Assembly (NCBI RefSeq): GCF_010725055.1
Contig: NZ_BJKB01000002.1
Location: forward strand, 372,001-436,000
Length of the DNA stretch: 64,000 nucleotides
Direction of reading: 5' to 3'
From: Gelidibacter japonicus
GTDB lineage: Bacteria; Bacteroidota; Bacteroidia; Flavobacteriales; Flavobacteriaceae
Made by a program: the position numbers and the translations under genes
The notes under the pieces: generated by a model
Database searches by the model: none
What the model was told of the DNA's origin: nothing
Seen by the model: only the letters and a program-made list of their open reading frames with translations
Shown: piece by piece, positions 16,072 through 24,850 of the stretch
How the letters are laid out: every line of letters begins with the position of its first letter
Numbering within the stretch: position 1 is the first letter of the stretch

Positions 16072-16114
16072 TTACAGATGCGACACAAATCATCCACGTT
16101 ATAATTAGAACATT

Positions 16115-16267
16115 ATGAAGCGAAGTTTTTTCAAGTTATTGGCAAAGATCAATAAAACACTACTTCCAAGCTATTCAAAACGCCAGCTTGATCTTTCCAA
16201 AGCTTCCAAACTTCAAATGGCCATCATTGGTTGGCGTGTATTTGTTACCAAAAACGCATTAGATTAA
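16115..16267 (+). CDS. Conserved small basic protein, 50 residues
   Basis: ATG at 16115 to TAA at 16265-16267, with an upstream TATATTTG element. The product is basic and amphipathic (MKRSFFKLLAKINKTLLPSY at the start, GWRVFVTKNALD at the end), with alternating Leu/Lys helices. I recall near-identical tiny proteins in many Flavobacteriaceae, sometimes labelled SsrA-binding protein in databases, although at 50 residues it cannot be a full SmpB. Function unknown. It sits just upstream of the DEAD-box helicase gene. Confidence 0.7.
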   Translation: MKRSFFKLLAKINKTLLPSYSKRQLDLSKASKLQMAIIGWRVFVTKNALD

Positions 16268-16308
16268 AACCATAGCTCCAATCCCCAAATTCCAACTCTA
16301 TTTTCTGC

Positions 16309-16316
16309 TATCTTTG
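16309..16316 (+). promoter_or_regulatory. -7 element of the DEAD-box helicase promoter (TATCTTTG)
   Basis: Exact TAnnTTTG match, 16 bases upstream of the ATG at 16333; the implied leader is only about 10 bases. Confidence 0.5.
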
Positions 16317-16332
16317 CAGAAAATAATCATCA

Positions 16333-17574
16333 ATGTCATTTAAGGACTTACAACTCAATAAACCCATCTTAAAAGCAGTAGCCGAATCCGGATACCAAAT
16401 CCCCACCTTAGTACAAGAAAAAACCATCCCATTGGTTTTGGCCAAAAAAGATGTCATCGCCTCTGCGCAAACAGGCACGGGAAAAACCGCTGCATTTGCA
16501 CTTCCCATTTTGCAACTTCTTTTTGACCATCAAGATGAAGCAAAAAAAGCAAAAAAAATCAGGGCCTTGATCATCAGTCCGACGCGGGAATTGGCCATAC
16601 AAATTGCCCAAAACTTTAAGATTTACAGTGCCTATACCAATTTAAAAACCATGGTGATTTTTGGTGGTGCCTCCATTGATCCACAAATTGACCTTCTTAA
16701 AAAAGGTGTCGACATTGTTATTGCCACGCCCGGGCGCTTGCTTGATTTACACAAACAGGACCAGATCAATTTGGACCATATAGAAATTTTGGTTTTAGAT
16801 GAAGCCGACCTAATGCTCGATATGGGTTTCATCGATGAGGTTTCAAAAATTGAACGTCTGTGTCCTGATGAAAAGCAAATTTTACTATTTTCAGCAACCA
16901 TGCCTTTCAAGGTAGAACAACTGGCGAACTCCATTTTAAAGTCGCCAGAACGGGTGGAAGTAACACCCACGTCGTCTGTGGCAAAAAACGTGAGCCAAGT
17001 ATTGTATTATGTTCCAAAACAGCACAAAATAGAATTGTGCCTCCATTTGTTGCGCAATACAATCAAAGGCAATATTCTTATTTTTAGACGAACCAAATTT
17101 GGGGTTGAAAAACTCGAGCAAACCCTCATTAAAAATGGATATAAGGTAGAGAGTTTTCATGGTGATAAAACCCAAAGTGACCGACAAGCTGCTCTTGGCA
17201 AATTCAAGCATGGTGAAGCCAATATTCTTATTGCAACAGACGTTGCCGCAAGAGGCATTGACATCAATGAGTTGGATGCCGTGGTCAATTTTGATATGCC
17301 AAACGTGCCAGAAACCTATGTGCATCGTATTGGAAGAACGGGACGTGCAGAGCATTTTGGCAACTCCTATTCTTTCTGTTCTGCCGATGAAAAAGCCTAT
17401 GTCAAGAGTATTCAGCAATTGATCAACATACAGATTCCGGTTGAAGAAGATCATCCCTACCCTTTGGATCCAAAAGCGAAACCTATTATTCATACCTCTA
17501 AAAAAACAGGAAGTAAGCATAAGAAAGGGCGTAAAGGACAAGGATCGAAAAGCAAAAAGAAACGTTGGTATTAA
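16333..17574 (+). CDS. DEAD-box ATP-dependent RNA helicase
   Basis: A 413-residue RNA helicase acting in ribosome assembly or mRNA remodelling. The full motif set is present: Q motif (FKDLQLNKPILKAV ... PTLVQ, 3-32), motif I AQTGTGKT (45-52), Ia PTRELA (about 85), TPGRLLDL (about 133), DEAD (156-159), SAT (about 186), RecA2 motifs IFRRTK, ATDVAARGID (about 300) and HRIGRTGRAE (about 335). The C-terminus is a short Lys-rich tail (about 385-413), as in RhlE-type enzymes. The exact subfamily and RNA target cannot be read from sequence. Confidence 0.93.
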   Translation: MSFKDLQLNKPILKAVAESGYQIPTLVQEKTIPLVLAKKDVIASAQTGTGKTAAFALPILQLLFDHQDEAKKAKKIRALIISPTRELAIQIAQNFKIYSAYTNLKTMVIFGGASIDPQIDLLKKGVDIVIATPGRLLDLHKQDQINLDHIEILVLDEADLMLDMGFIDEVSKIERLCPDEKQILLFSATMPFKVEQLANSILKSPERVEVTPTSSVAKNVSQVLYYVPKQHKIELCLHLLRNTIKGNILIFRRTKFGVEKLEQTLIKNGYKVESFHGDKTQSDRQAALGKFKHGEANILIATDVAARGIDINELDAVVNFDMPNVPETYVHRIGRTGRAEHFGNSYSFCSADEKAYVKSIQQLINIQIPVEEDHPYPLDPKAKPIIHTSKKTGSKHKKGRKGQGSKSKKKRWY

Positions 17575-17996
17575 TTAAAGTGGGAAGTCGGAAGCATGGA
17601 GATTGAAGTTTCAATTTATAGTTAAAGTTTCAATTTACGAATTGGGGCATGTTGATTATTGGTGGCTTATTTGAAGTTGGGTTTGCGGCAAGTTTAGAAA
17701 AAGCAAAATATGCAACGGGCGCTGCTGCCACATAGAGGTATATCGCATTTTTAGTCTCCTTGTGTAGACATGAACATGAACCCGCGGACTTCTTAACTTT
17801 AGTTCTCATAAAATCAGCTATCTGTAAATATTTATGCTATCATTAAACGGTTAACATTTTGTTGGCCGTTTTTTTTATTAATAAATGTATCTTTAAAGTC
17901 TTGAACTTTAAAAAAGCATCTTTTAAAGAAGTAAACCATAGCCCCTGGCAGACATAGCTTACGATTTACGATTTTTGAAAAACGAACGTCGCACTA
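17575..17996. other. Intergenic stretch with terminator
   Basis: 422 bases without a supported gene. It contains degenerate repeats of the 'agtttcaatttacga' kind at 17600-17645, a terminator at 17846-17876, and near 17958-17975 a 'ttacgatttacgattt' stretch that resembles 56420-56440. Confidence 0.5.
17846..17876 (+). terminator. Intrinsic terminator
   Basis: AACGGTTAACA (17846-17856) pairs with TGTTGGCCGTT (17860-17870), 11 pairs including two G-T, around a TTT loop and followed by a T-tract. It is distant (270 bases) from the helicase stop but on the right strand. Confidence 0.65.
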
Positions 17997-18995
17997 ATGA
18001 CAATAATCCCTATGAGTTATAAATCAATATTGTTTTATTTATTATTCCTTTGTGTGAGTATAAATTTTGCTCAAACCACTATTAAAGATGCAGAAACGAA
18101 TTACCCAGTGTCTTATGCAACGGTTTCCTTTAACAACGGGAACGGCTTATTTGCAAACGATGAAGGCCAATTTATCTTTACAAAAAGACTTTATCCAGAT
18201 ATTGATACACTCTATATTTCTGCATTAGGCTTTAAAGACCTCAAAGTAGCAACCGCAAACTTACCTGAAACCCTTCTGATGTATCCGGAAGTTAATGCTT
18301 TGGACGAAGTATTAATTTCGGCTAAAATAGATCGGAAATTCAAGGTGGAAGACATCAAACCTTATTTAGATGACGACTATTACAAATGTTGGTTGCCCAC
18401 TATAGAATCTGAAATTGCAGTTTACTTCAATAATCCGGACGAGGCTTTGAAAAAAATCACCAAAGTGCATTTCCCAATAACCTTAGAGTCTAAAGACTGG
18501 GAAAAACGAAAACGCTCCAATGCCGATAAGAAACCCTTTTCTACATTGTTCAAGGTAAAATTTTACAACAATGAAAACGGTCACCCCGGAAAAGAAATCA
18601 GCTTACGCACCATTGTTTTCAGAGTCACGGAAAAGGATGGCGACAAATTTACTTTGGACGTTTCAGATGAAGATATTTTCATTCCGCAATCGGGTGTATT
18701 TGTATCCTTACAAGTTTTGGGCTATACGGACGATAAGGGCAAATTATTGTCCAACAAAAAATACAAGGAAATCAAATCCAATGATGGGAGCATTATAAAG
18801 ATTCCGACCAATTTCAGACCGCTCCTTCCGTTTACGGACAAAATTTCAGAAAACAAAACCTATGTCAAACGCGTTTTTGTCAATGACAATAAATGGACCC
18901 GATTTGAGAGAGGCAGCAACTTTCAATCCACCCTCCTCCAATCAGGACTAAATAATTACGGTATCGGACTCACTTTTAATGCTTATAAAGACTGA
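17997..18995 (+). CDS. Exported protein with carboxypeptidase regulatory-like domain
   Basis: A 332-residue protein with a signal peptide ending near SINFAQ. Met6 (18012, MSYKSILFY) is an equally good start. Residues about 27-100 form a CarboxypepD_reg-like beta-sandwich (IKDAETNYPVSYATVSF ... LYISALGFKDL, then LDEVLIS), the module also found at the front of SusC-like receptors. The remaining 220 residues are a strand-rich domain of unknown role. Many Bacteroidota encode such stand-alone proteins in the envelope. It starts a plus-strand run with the DoxX-like and M1 genes. Confidence 0.7.
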   Translation: MTIIPMSYKSILFYLLFLCVSINFAQTTIKDAETNYPVSYATVSFNNGNGLFANDEGQFIFTKRLYPDIDTLYISALGFKDLKVATANLPETLLMYPEVNALDEVLISAKIDRKFKVEDIKPYLDDDYYKCWLPTIESEIAVYFNNPDEALKKITKVHFPITLESKDWEKRKRSNADKKPFSTLFKVKFYNNENGHPGKEISLRTIVFRVTEKDGDKFTLDVSDEDIFIPQSGVFVSLQVLGYTDDKGKLLSNKKYKEIKSNDGSIIKIPTNFRPLLPFTDKISENKTYVKRVFVNDNKWTRFERGSNFQSTLLQSGLNNYGIGLTFNAYKD

Positions 18996-19000
18996 AATTC

Positions 19001-19360
19001 ATGATCTATCCTTGGCATCTTTACTTAATGGCTGCAATCTATATTTTCGCCGGCACCATGCATTTTATCAAACCTAAAATGTATTTACGAATCATGCCAA
19101 GATACTTACCCAAACCTAAACTCCTGGTATTCCTTAGTGGGATAGCGGAGATTGCCTTAGGAATTGGTCTTTGTTTTCCGTCAACAAAAAACCTCGCCAT
19201 ATCAGGTATTATAGCGATGCTCGTCGTGTTTTTAATCGTACATTATTATATGTTAACCAGTAAAAAAGCAGGTGCTGGCATTCCTCTCTGGATCTTGTTA
19301 CTTCGAATTCCTTTACAATTTGCATTAATGTATTGGGCATTCTGGTATTTTCAACTCTAA
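19001..19360 (+). CDS. DoxX-like small membrane protein
   Basis: A 119-residue inner-membrane protein with four hydrophobic segments (about 5-23, 43-60, 66-85, 95-115). The opening (WHLYLMAAIYIFAGTMHFIKP) and the central SGIAEIALGIGLCFP match the DoxX/DoxD-like superfamily. Its role is unknown; family members have been linked to redox or thiosulfate metabolism. It begins 5 bases after the preceding stop and is therefore probably co-transcribed with it. Confidence 0.75.
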   Translation: MIYPWHLYLMAAIYIFAGTMHFIKPKMYLRIMPRYLPKPKLLVFLSGIAEIALGIGLCFPSTKNLAISGIIAMLVVFLIVHYYMLTSKKAGAGIPLWILLLRIPLQFALMYWAFWYFQL

Positions 19361-19410
19361 TTTCAGCCATGAACATATTATCTTAGATAACTTAATCGAA
19401 TTAAACCGCA

Positions 19411-21288
19411 ATGAAAACTCCCAAAATTTTATTTTATTTAATCTTATGTATTATGTCAGGCTGTGCACAACCTAAAGAAAAAGAAGAAGTAGTTGTTTAC
19501 AGTTATGTAGAAGAACCACATTCTTATGCCAGGCCAAACAATGCGTTTATCAACCACTTGAACTTAGATATTTCGGTCGATTTTGATAATGAAATCATAA
19601 AGGGAAAAGCAACTTATGATATTGTAACCAATAACAGTACCCAAATAATCTTAGATTCAAAACACCTAGATATTGAATCTGTTATGGCCGATGGCAAAGA
19701 AACTGAATTTTCATTGGGAGCCAACGACAAAATATTGGGACAACCGCTAACCATTACCATAACAAAAGACACCAAAAAAATCGAAATCACCTATAAAACC
19801 ACAAAAGACACGGAAGCTTTACAATGGTTAAAGCCAGAACAAACCGCCGATAAAACCAAGCCTTTTCTATTTACACAAGGTCAAGCCATTTTGACGAGAA
19901 CTTGGATCCCTATTCAGGATAGCCCACAAATACGTTTGACCTATGAGGCCAATGTTCAAGTGCCTAAAGACTTGATGGCTGTTATGAGCGCTGAAAATCC
20001 GAAGGAAAAAACTGAAAACGGTTTGTATCATTTTAGAATGAAACAAGCCATTCCTGCTTATTTAATTGCATTGGCTGTGGGCGATTTAAGTTACAAAGCC
20101 ATTAGCGAACGCACTGGTGTTTATGCTGAAAAATCGATGCATAATAAAGCATTCGATGAATTCTCTGATATGGAGAAAATGGTTTCAGCCGCTGAAAGTC
20201 TTTATGGCGATTATGTATGGGAGCAGTTTGATGTTATTGTTCTTCCACCGAGCTTTCCTTTTGGCGGGATGGAAAATCCGAGATTGACATTTGCCACACC
20301 TACTGTAATTGCCGGCGATAAAAGCTTAACCTCATTGATTGCACATGAGCTCGCACATTCGTGGTCTGGTAATCTGGTCACTAATTCCACTTGGAATGAC
20401 TTTTGGATCAACGAAGGCTTTACCGTATATTTTGAAATGCGCATCATGGAAGCCCTCTACGGGAAAGAATATGCGGATATGCTTGCACTGATAAGTAGAC
20501 AGGATTTAGATGACGAATTGACGAACTTAAAGGACACCCCAAATGCCACCAAACTCAAGCTCAATTTGAAAGGTAAAAATCCAGACGATGGAATGAACAG
20601 TATTGCTTATGACAAAGGCTATCTCTTTTTAAGAACCTTGGAAGAAACTGTTGGGCGTGATCAATTTGACGCCTTTCTCAAACAGTACTTTAAAGAACAT
20701 GCATTCTCAACCATGACCACAGAAAAATTTGTGACTTACCTCAACACCAATTTATTAGAAAAAAATAAGATTAGTTTTAATACGGATGAATGGATCAACC
20801 AGCCAGGAATTCCCCAAAACCAAGCCGTCATTACTTCTGAAAAATTCAAAAATGTCGATCATATCCTTCAAGAATTCATAGTGGAAAGCAAATTTGATAA
20901 GGAAGTCACAAAAGATTGGACACCCCAAGAATGGGTGCATTTTATCAGAAATTTTCCAGCGACCATGACGGTGGAACAAATGAAGACCTTGGACGATATT
21001 TTGAACCTCACCAATTCTTCAAATTCCTATATTCAGATGGTTTGGTACGAACAAGCTTTAAATCATGATTATCACGGAAAAAATGTGGACGCGAAAATTG
21101 AAGAGTTTTTGACTTCAGTAGGACGACGTTGGTATGTGGAAACTATTTTTAAAGCTTTTAAAAGAAATAACAAAATGGAAGATGCACTGAAGATCTACGA
21201 AAAATCGCGACCAAATTATCATTCGGTCACTGTAAAAACGATTGATGATCTTCTGGGTTTTGAACCTGAGGAAGAAGTGATCAAATAA
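19411..21288 (+). CDS. M1 family aminopeptidase, lipoprotein
   Basis: A 625-residue zinc aminopeptidase of the leukotriene-A4-hydrolase-like branch, probably anchored in the envelope: the lipobox cysteine is in LCIMSGCAQ (about residue 18). The substrate motif GGMEN is at 285-289, zinc motif H-E-L-A-H at 312-316, and the third ligand E335 in NEGFTVYFE, giving the HEXXH-x18-E pattern exactly. The C-terminal helical domain (about 490-625) is of the ARM-like type. It should release N-terminal residues from peptides. Confidence 0.93.
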   Translation: MKTPKILFYLILCIMSGCAQPKEKEEVVVYSYVEEPHSYARPNNAFINHLNLDISVDFDNEIIKGKATYDIVTNNSTQIILDSKHLDIESVMADGKETEFSLGANDKILGQPLTITITKDTKKIEITYKTTKDTEALQWLKPEQTADKTKPFLFTQGQAILTRTWIPIQDSPQIRLTYEANVQVPKDLMAVMSAENPKEKTENGLYHFRMKQAIPAYLIALAVGDLSYKAISERTGVYAEKSMHNKAFDEFSDMEKMVSAAESLYGDYVWEQFDVIVLPPSFPFGGMENPRLTFATPTVIAGDKSLTSLIAHELAHSWSGNLVTNSTWNDFWINEGFTVYFEMRIMEALYGKEYADMLALISRQDLDDELTNLKDTPNATKLKLNLKGKNPDDGMNSIAYDKGYLFLRTLEETVGRDQFDAFLKQYFKEHAFSTMTTEKFVTYLNTNLLEKNKISFNTDEWINQPGIPQNQAVITSEKFKNVDHILQEFIVESKFDKEVTKDWTPQEWVHFIRNFPATMTVEQMKTLDDILNLTNSSNSYIQMVWYEQALNHDYHGKNVDAKIEEFLTSVGRRWYVETIFKAFKRNNKMEDALKIYEKSRPNYHSVTVKTIDDLLGFEPEEEVIK

Positions 21289-21413
21289 TTTATAAGACGT
21301 CAACAAATTTGTCGGGAATAAAAGGCAGAATCTTATACTATTGATTTCATTTTATTTCCCCCAAAAGCTCCTATCGACATTTACTCCCATCAGAAAGCTT
21401 TATCTTTTTGGAA

Positions 21414-21464
21414 TTTTCTGCTAAAATCTGCGTAAGCTGCCGGCCGACAGGTGGGTCTGCTGCA
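21414..21464. repeat. GC-rich intergenic repeat, copy 2
   Basis: The stretch TTCTGCTAAAATCTGCG followed by a GC-rich core (GCTGCCGGCCGACAGGTGGG) resembles, in opposite orientation, the element at 56511-56560 (TTCTGCGAAAATCTTCGC plus CTGCCCGACCGGATGGG). It lies against the end of the dipeptidase gene. Confidence 0.5.
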
Positions 21465-21467
21465 AAT

Positions 21468-22151
21468 TCATTCCACCACAAAATCAAAATAAGTATCCGG
21501 AAATGGCTCCCATCTTAAGGTAAAGTGCCACCATTCCTTAGGGTAATTTCTAAAATTATATTTGAGCATCATGTCTTGTAAGAGTTGACGGTTCTGCAGT
21601 TGGGCTTCCGTGAGGTCGGTATAATCCAACCAAGATAGTTCGCCAAAAAAATCGTAAGGACCACCCATATCTAAAGGTTCCCCGGTATCAGCATCAATAA
21701 TGGTCAAATCTATGGTACTTCCTCTACTATGTCCCGATTTTGAAGCAATATACCCGTCCCTAAACAAAAACTGCTTCTCAACCTCTGGGTAAAATTCACG
21801 CTTTTTTATGGTATCCGCCAAGTCTTTTGACCAGGCAACAAAGTGATCCACCGCACGCTGTGGCCTATAGGCATCGTAAACTTTTAGACACAGGTTTTGA
21901 TTTCGGAGATCTTCCTGTACTTTCTTCAAGGCTTCTGTGGCTTCAGCAGTAAAAATCAATCGGTTGGAATTATAGCCTTCAATGGGCATTCCGATAAAGT
22001 TATTGTTGGTGAAATATCGCAATTCAACTTCCAAATCAGGAATATGATCCTTAACGTAGACAAATCCTTCCGGTAATTGCGCTACTGGTGATTTCACAAA
22101 TGCAAAACCTACTACAACCAACACTAAAAGCAATCCGATTTTTTTCCTCAT
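21468..22151 (-). CDS. D-alanyl-D-alanine dipeptidase, VanX/DdpX family (M15D)
   Basis: A 227-residue zinc dipeptidase with an N-terminal hydrophobic export segment (about 5-24). The active-site pieces are SKSGHSRGSTIDLTI (about 133-147, with zinc ligands His and Asp) and EWWHF (about 205-209, with the general base Glu and third zinc ligand His). It cleaves D-Ala-D-Ala or similar dipeptides. With no vanH or vanA nearby, peptidoglycan dipeptide recycling is more likely than vancomycin resistance; the export segment fits a periplasmic role. Confidence 0.88.
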   Translation of the reverse strand: MRKKIGLLLVLVVVGFAFVKSPVAQLPEGFVYVKDHIPDLEVELRYFTNNNFIGMPIEGYNSNRLIFTAEATEALKKVQEDLRNQNLCLKVYDAYRPQRAVDHFVAWSKDLADTIKKREFYPEVEKQFLFRDGYIASKSGHSRGSTIDLTIIDADTGEPLDMGGPYDFFGELSWLDYTDLTEAQLQNRQLLQDMMLKYNFRNYPKEWWHFTLRWEPFPDTYFDFVVE

Positions 22152-22236
22152 AGTGATGCTAAGTTAAATAAAATAAACATTATGGACAGACCCCCTGTTT
22201 AAAAAGAAATCGCATTTTAAGCCCTAAAGATGAGAA

Positions 22237-22264
22237 ACAAAAAAACCTCTCAAAAAGAGAGGTT
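22237..22264 (-). terminator. Intrinsic terminator of the tRNA-Thr gene
   Basis: AACCTCTC (22244-22251) pairs with GAGAGGTT (22257-22264) around AAAAA; on the minus strand it runs into a seven-T tract, 9 bases past the tRNA 3' end. Confidence 0.9.
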
Positions 22265-22272
22265 TTACTAAG

Positions 22273-22346
22273 AGCCGATAGAGGGACTCGAACCCACGAC
22301 CTGCTGATTACAAATCAGCTGCTCTAGCCAGCTGAGCTACATCGGC
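22273..22346 (-). tRNA. tRNA-Thr (anticodon TGT)
   Basis: A 74-base cloverleaf on the minus strand. Acceptor arms GCCGATG and TATCGGC pair (one G-T), the anticodon arm is CTGAT-TTGTAAT-CAG with anticodon TGT, and the T-arm contains GGGTTCGAGTCCC. The D-arm is AGCTCAGCTGGCTAGAGC. CCA is not encoded. A very good promoter lies 12 bases upstream. Confidence 0.97.
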
Positions 22347-22357
22347 CTAAGAGACTG

Positions 22358-22388
22358 CAAATATAATCTTGAAAATCATATTTGCAAA
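22358..22388 (-). promoter_or_regulatory. tRNA-Thr promoter (TTTG, 19-base spacer, TATATTTG)
   Basis: On the minus strand TTTG (22385-22388), 19 bases, then TATATTTG (22358-22365), a consensus Bacteroidota promoter starting the tRNA transcript about 12 bases downstream. Confidence 0.85.
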
Positions 22389-22402
22389 TCTTTTGAAAAA
22401 AA

Positions 22403-22672
22403 TTAATCTAAGGCATTGATTTTTTCAATCAGCGCCTGTCCTCTAGTTTCCAATTCAGCATTGATAGCTTTGAAATGCGCCTTTTTGTTTTCTACATTTT
22501 TCTCATTGACTTTTGCAATCAATTCATCAAAAGTAGTGATGGCTTCATCAACAATAGCTTCAGTTTTCTTTGTGTCTTTGCCAGTGTTTGCATATTCCCA
22601 TACATAAGCCGCTTCAATAATATCGCCTAAAACATAATTAATATCTTTTTTTAGGTCTCTAACATTTGCCAT
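22403..22672 (-). CDS. Conserved small helical protein, unknown function
   Basis: With the start at 22672 (MANVRDLKKDINYVLG) the product is 89 residues, acidic to neutral, with long amphipathic helices and no cysteines or signal. An upstream ATG at 22708 is less likely because a TACTTTTG element (22696-22703) would start transcription after it. I recall similar proteins across Flavobacteriaceae, without known function. Likely cytoplasmic. Confidence 0.75.
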   Translation of the reverse strand: MANVRDLKKDINYVLGDIIEAAYVWEYANTGKDTKKTEAIVDEAITTFDELIAKVNEKNVENKKAHFKAINAELETRGQALIEKINALD

Positions 22673-22695
22673 TTTTATATTTTTTAAAATTTTTA

Positions 22696-22703
22696 CAAAA
22701 GTA
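22696..22703 (-). promoter_or_regulatory. -7 element that places the small helical protein start at 22672 (TACTTTTG)
   Basis: Exact TAnnTTTG match on the minus strand, 23 bases upstream of the ATG at 22672 and downstream of the ATG at 22708. Confidence 0.5.
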
Positions 22704-22747
22704 ATCAATTATAACATCCCCTCTACAATGGATTGGGTATATTTTAA

Positions 22748-23719
22748 CTACACATAAACCTCCAATAAGGTGGCTCCTTGGGAAAGGATTTGATAAGAGC
22801 GAAGTGCCGCAGGAAGCAAGATAGTCTCTCCCTTTTTTACAACTTCGGAATGGTTGGCTGTCTTGATTTCAGCCTCTCCTTCCACACAAATATAAATAAC
22901 GAAGGAATCGTAAGTGTTTTCTTTTTGAAGCGCTTTATCCACCTTTAAAAAGTTGGTCGTAAAATATTGACAGCTCACCATTGGATTCGATTGATTGGAT
23001 GTCTTTTCATAAGACACCCTGAAATTGTCTTCCATATCAAATCCAATGGCATCTATGGCCAGATCAGTATGGAGTTCGCGTTCATTTCCGAAGTCATCTT
23101 TCCGGTCCCAATCATAAATACGATAGGTAATGTCACTGGTCTGCTGGATTTCTGCAAGTAAAACCCCTGCTCCAATGGCGTGTACGCGTCCTACTTCAAT
23201 AAAATAAGTATCGCCCGCCTTCACCTTGTCAAAATTGAGAATCTTAGGAAGCGTTTTATTTTTTAAATGTTCGAGATATAACTCAGGCGTCATTTTCTGA
23301 TTAAAATCAACAATCAAGTTGGCCCCAGAATCTGCTTGCATCACATACCACATTTCAGTTTTACCGAAGGAGTTGTGACGTTTTGCCGCCAATTCATCGT
23401 TAGGATGCAATTGAATGGACAAATCTTCTTTAGCATCTATAAACTTGATCAATAATGGAAATTTATTTCCAAATTGCTTATAGTTCTTTTCACCAATCAA
23501 ATCGGCCTTGTAAGTGCTCAACAAATGTTTTAAGGACTGGTTTTCCAAGTTTCCATTTGAAACCACAGAGGTATCTCCTTCCACATCGCTGATTTCCCAG
23601 CTCTCACCTATATTTGGCAATTGAGAATCTTTATTTAATAAGGATTTTAATTTTTTGCCTCCCCAAATTTTATCTTTAAGAATGGGTTGGAATTTTAAGG
23701 GGTAGAGAGTGTTTTTCAC
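22748..23719 (-). CDS. manA: Mannose-6-phosphate isomerase, class I
   Basis: Interconverts mannose 6-phosphate and fructose 6-phosphate, feeding GDP-mannose synthesis. The 323-residue protein has the short class-I layout: PLKFQPILKDKIWGG (about 7-21), the zinc-site region SIQLHPNDELA (about 101-111), a Glu/His-rich block (GKTEMWYVM, about 119-127) and a second cupin half with HAIGAGVLLAEIQQTSDITYR (about 179-199). It is 70 bases downstream of queD on the same strand, so it could be in one transcript with idi and queD, though the gap leaves room for its own promoter. Confidence 0.92.
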   Translation of the reverse strand: MKNTLYPLKFQPILKDKIWGGKKLKSLLNKDSQLPNIGESWEISDVEGDTSVVSNGNLENQSLKHLLSTYKADLIGEKNYKQFGNKFPLLIKFIDAKEDLSIQLHPNDELAAKRHNSFGKTEMWYVMQADSGANLIVDFNQKMTPELYLEHLKNKTLPKILNFDKVKAGDTYFIEVGRVHAIGAGVLLAEIQQTSDITYRIYDWDRKDDFGNERELHTDLAIDAIGFDMEDNFRVSYEKTSNQSNPMVSCQYFTTNFLKVDKALQKENTYDSFVIYICVEGEAEIKTANHSEVVKKGETILLPAALRSYQILSQGATLLEVYV

Positions 23720-23789
23720 AATAATTTAATTTTAATTTAAAACCAATAAGCACTTATGCCCTGGAAAGTTCTCTTTCGGTTTTCATGGG

Positions 23790-24200
23790 TCAGATCCCTG
23801 AATAGGTGACGAAATTACGAGGTGTTTCGTACAAGGTTATGGTCAGATCAAGCGATGGCTTCAATCTTGGTTTAATTTTGTCGTAGATCACAACCGCTAT
23901 ATTTTCGGCTGTTGGATTTAAGGTTTTGAATTCTTCCACCTCAACATTCAAATTCTTATGGTCCAAATAATCTTCAATTTCTTCCTTTATGATGTCCTTC
24001 AAAACTTTCATATCCATCACAAATCCGGTCTCATGATCAATGCCACCCGTGACACTTACAGTCAATTCATAATTATGGCCATGATAATTGGGGTTACTGC
24101 ATTTACCAAAAACCTCAGCATTCTTCTCATCGCTCCAATCCTTTCTAAAAAGCCGGTGTGCGGCATTGAAATGTGCTTTTCTGCTAACCGTAACAATCAT
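23790..24200 (-). CDS. queD: 6-carboxy-5,6,7,8-tetrahydropterin synthase
   Basis: Second step of queuosine (7-deazaguanine) synthesis, converting dihydroneopterin triphosphate to carboxytetrahydropterin. In the 136-residue protein the zinc ligands are H15 (HFNAAH), H40 and H42 (YHGHNYE), and the catalytic cysteine is C34 in GKCSNPN, which separates it from eukaryotic-type PTPS. C-terminal E (LYETPRN) binds the pterin. It follows idi by 2 bases. No queC or queE is visible here. Confidence 0.92.
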   Translation of the reverse strand: MIVTVSRKAHFNAAHRLFRKDWSDEKNAEVFGKCSNPNYHGHNYELTVSVTGGIDHETGFVMDMKVLKDIIKEEIEDYLDHKNLNVEVEEFKTLNPTAENIAVVIYDKIKPRLKPSLDLTITLYETPRNFVTYSGI

Positions 24201-24202
24201 GA

Positions 24203-24724
24203 TTATCCTCTATTTATATGTTCGTAGAATTTATCAAAAATGATCTTAAACCATTCTGTATAAATCTCTGGCCGTTTCAGCATATCTTCTTTTACTTCCT
24301 CTAATGGCATCCACTTCCAAGCGGCAACCTCATCAGGATTAATAATGGGCGCGTCTTCATAATTACCGATAAGGACATGGTCAAACTCATGTTCTGTCAA
24401 ACCATTGTCAAACGGTGCTTTGTAAATAAATGACACGGTGTCTTCCAATTCGGTCACAAATCCCATTTCTTCCTGCAATCTGCGTTTCCCTGCTTGAATA
24501 TTGGTTTCGCCCTCTCGTTGGTGGCTACAACAGGTATTTGCCCATAGCAATGGCGAATGGTATTTATGTGCCGCCCTCTGCTGTAACATCAGCTCATTTT
24601 TGTTATTAAAAATAAACACGGAAAAAGCACGGTGTAAAAGCGCTTTCTCATGGGCCTCCATCTTTGGCATGAGGCCAATTTGCTCGTCTTTTTCATTAAC
24701 GAGAATTACTCTTTCTTCAGTCAT
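24203..24724 (-). CDS. idi: Isopentenyl-diphosphate delta-isomerase, type 1
   Basis: Interconverts IPP and DMAPP for isoprenoid synthesis. A 173-residue Nudix-fold enzyme with metal ligands H25, H31 and H68, the catalytic cysteine C66 in NTCCSHQ, the Nudix-like helix around AGKRRLQEEMGF (about 78-89) and the catalytic E-H-E-F at 111-114. Likely first gene of idi-queD-manA. A TATTTTTG element ends 6 bases before the ATG, suggesting little or no leader. Confidence 0.93.
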   Translation of the reverse strand: MTEERVILVNEKDEQIGLMPKMEAHEKALLHRAFSVFIFNNKNELMLQQRAAHKYHSPLLWANTCCSHQREGETNIQAGKRRLQEEMGFVTELEDTVSFIYKAPFDNGLTEHEFDHVLIGNYEDAPIINPDEVAAWKWMPLEEVKEDMLKRPEIYTEWFKIIFDKFYEHINRG

Positions 24725-24730
24725 AGCTTA

Positions 24731-24738
24731 CAAAAATA
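24731..24738 (-). promoter_or_regulatory. -7 element close to the idi start (TATTTTTG)
   Basis: Exact TAnnTTTG match on the minus strand, only 6 bases from the ATG at 24724. Confidence 0.45.
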
Positions 24739-24821
24739 CCAACAAAAGTTATAAAAAGCACCATTGTTAACTTAAAATTAAAATCGGTCTAATTCTTCTA
24801 CAGAATTTGCTTTCAATAATA

Positions 24822-24829
24822 GTATCTTT
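24822..24829 (+). promoter_or_regulatory. -7 element of the prfC promoter (TATCTTTG)
   Basis: Exact TAnnTTTG match, 21 bases upstream of the ATG at 24851. No TTTG at the normal -33 distance; one lies at 13 bases. Confidence 0.45.
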
Positions 24830-24850
24830 GCATCCCATTTTAAGTAGAAT

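Noticed and set aside
21468-22151. Vancomycin resistance determinant (VanX)
   Set aside because: No vanH, vanA/B or vanRS neighbours; a housekeeping D,D-dipeptidase is more likely.
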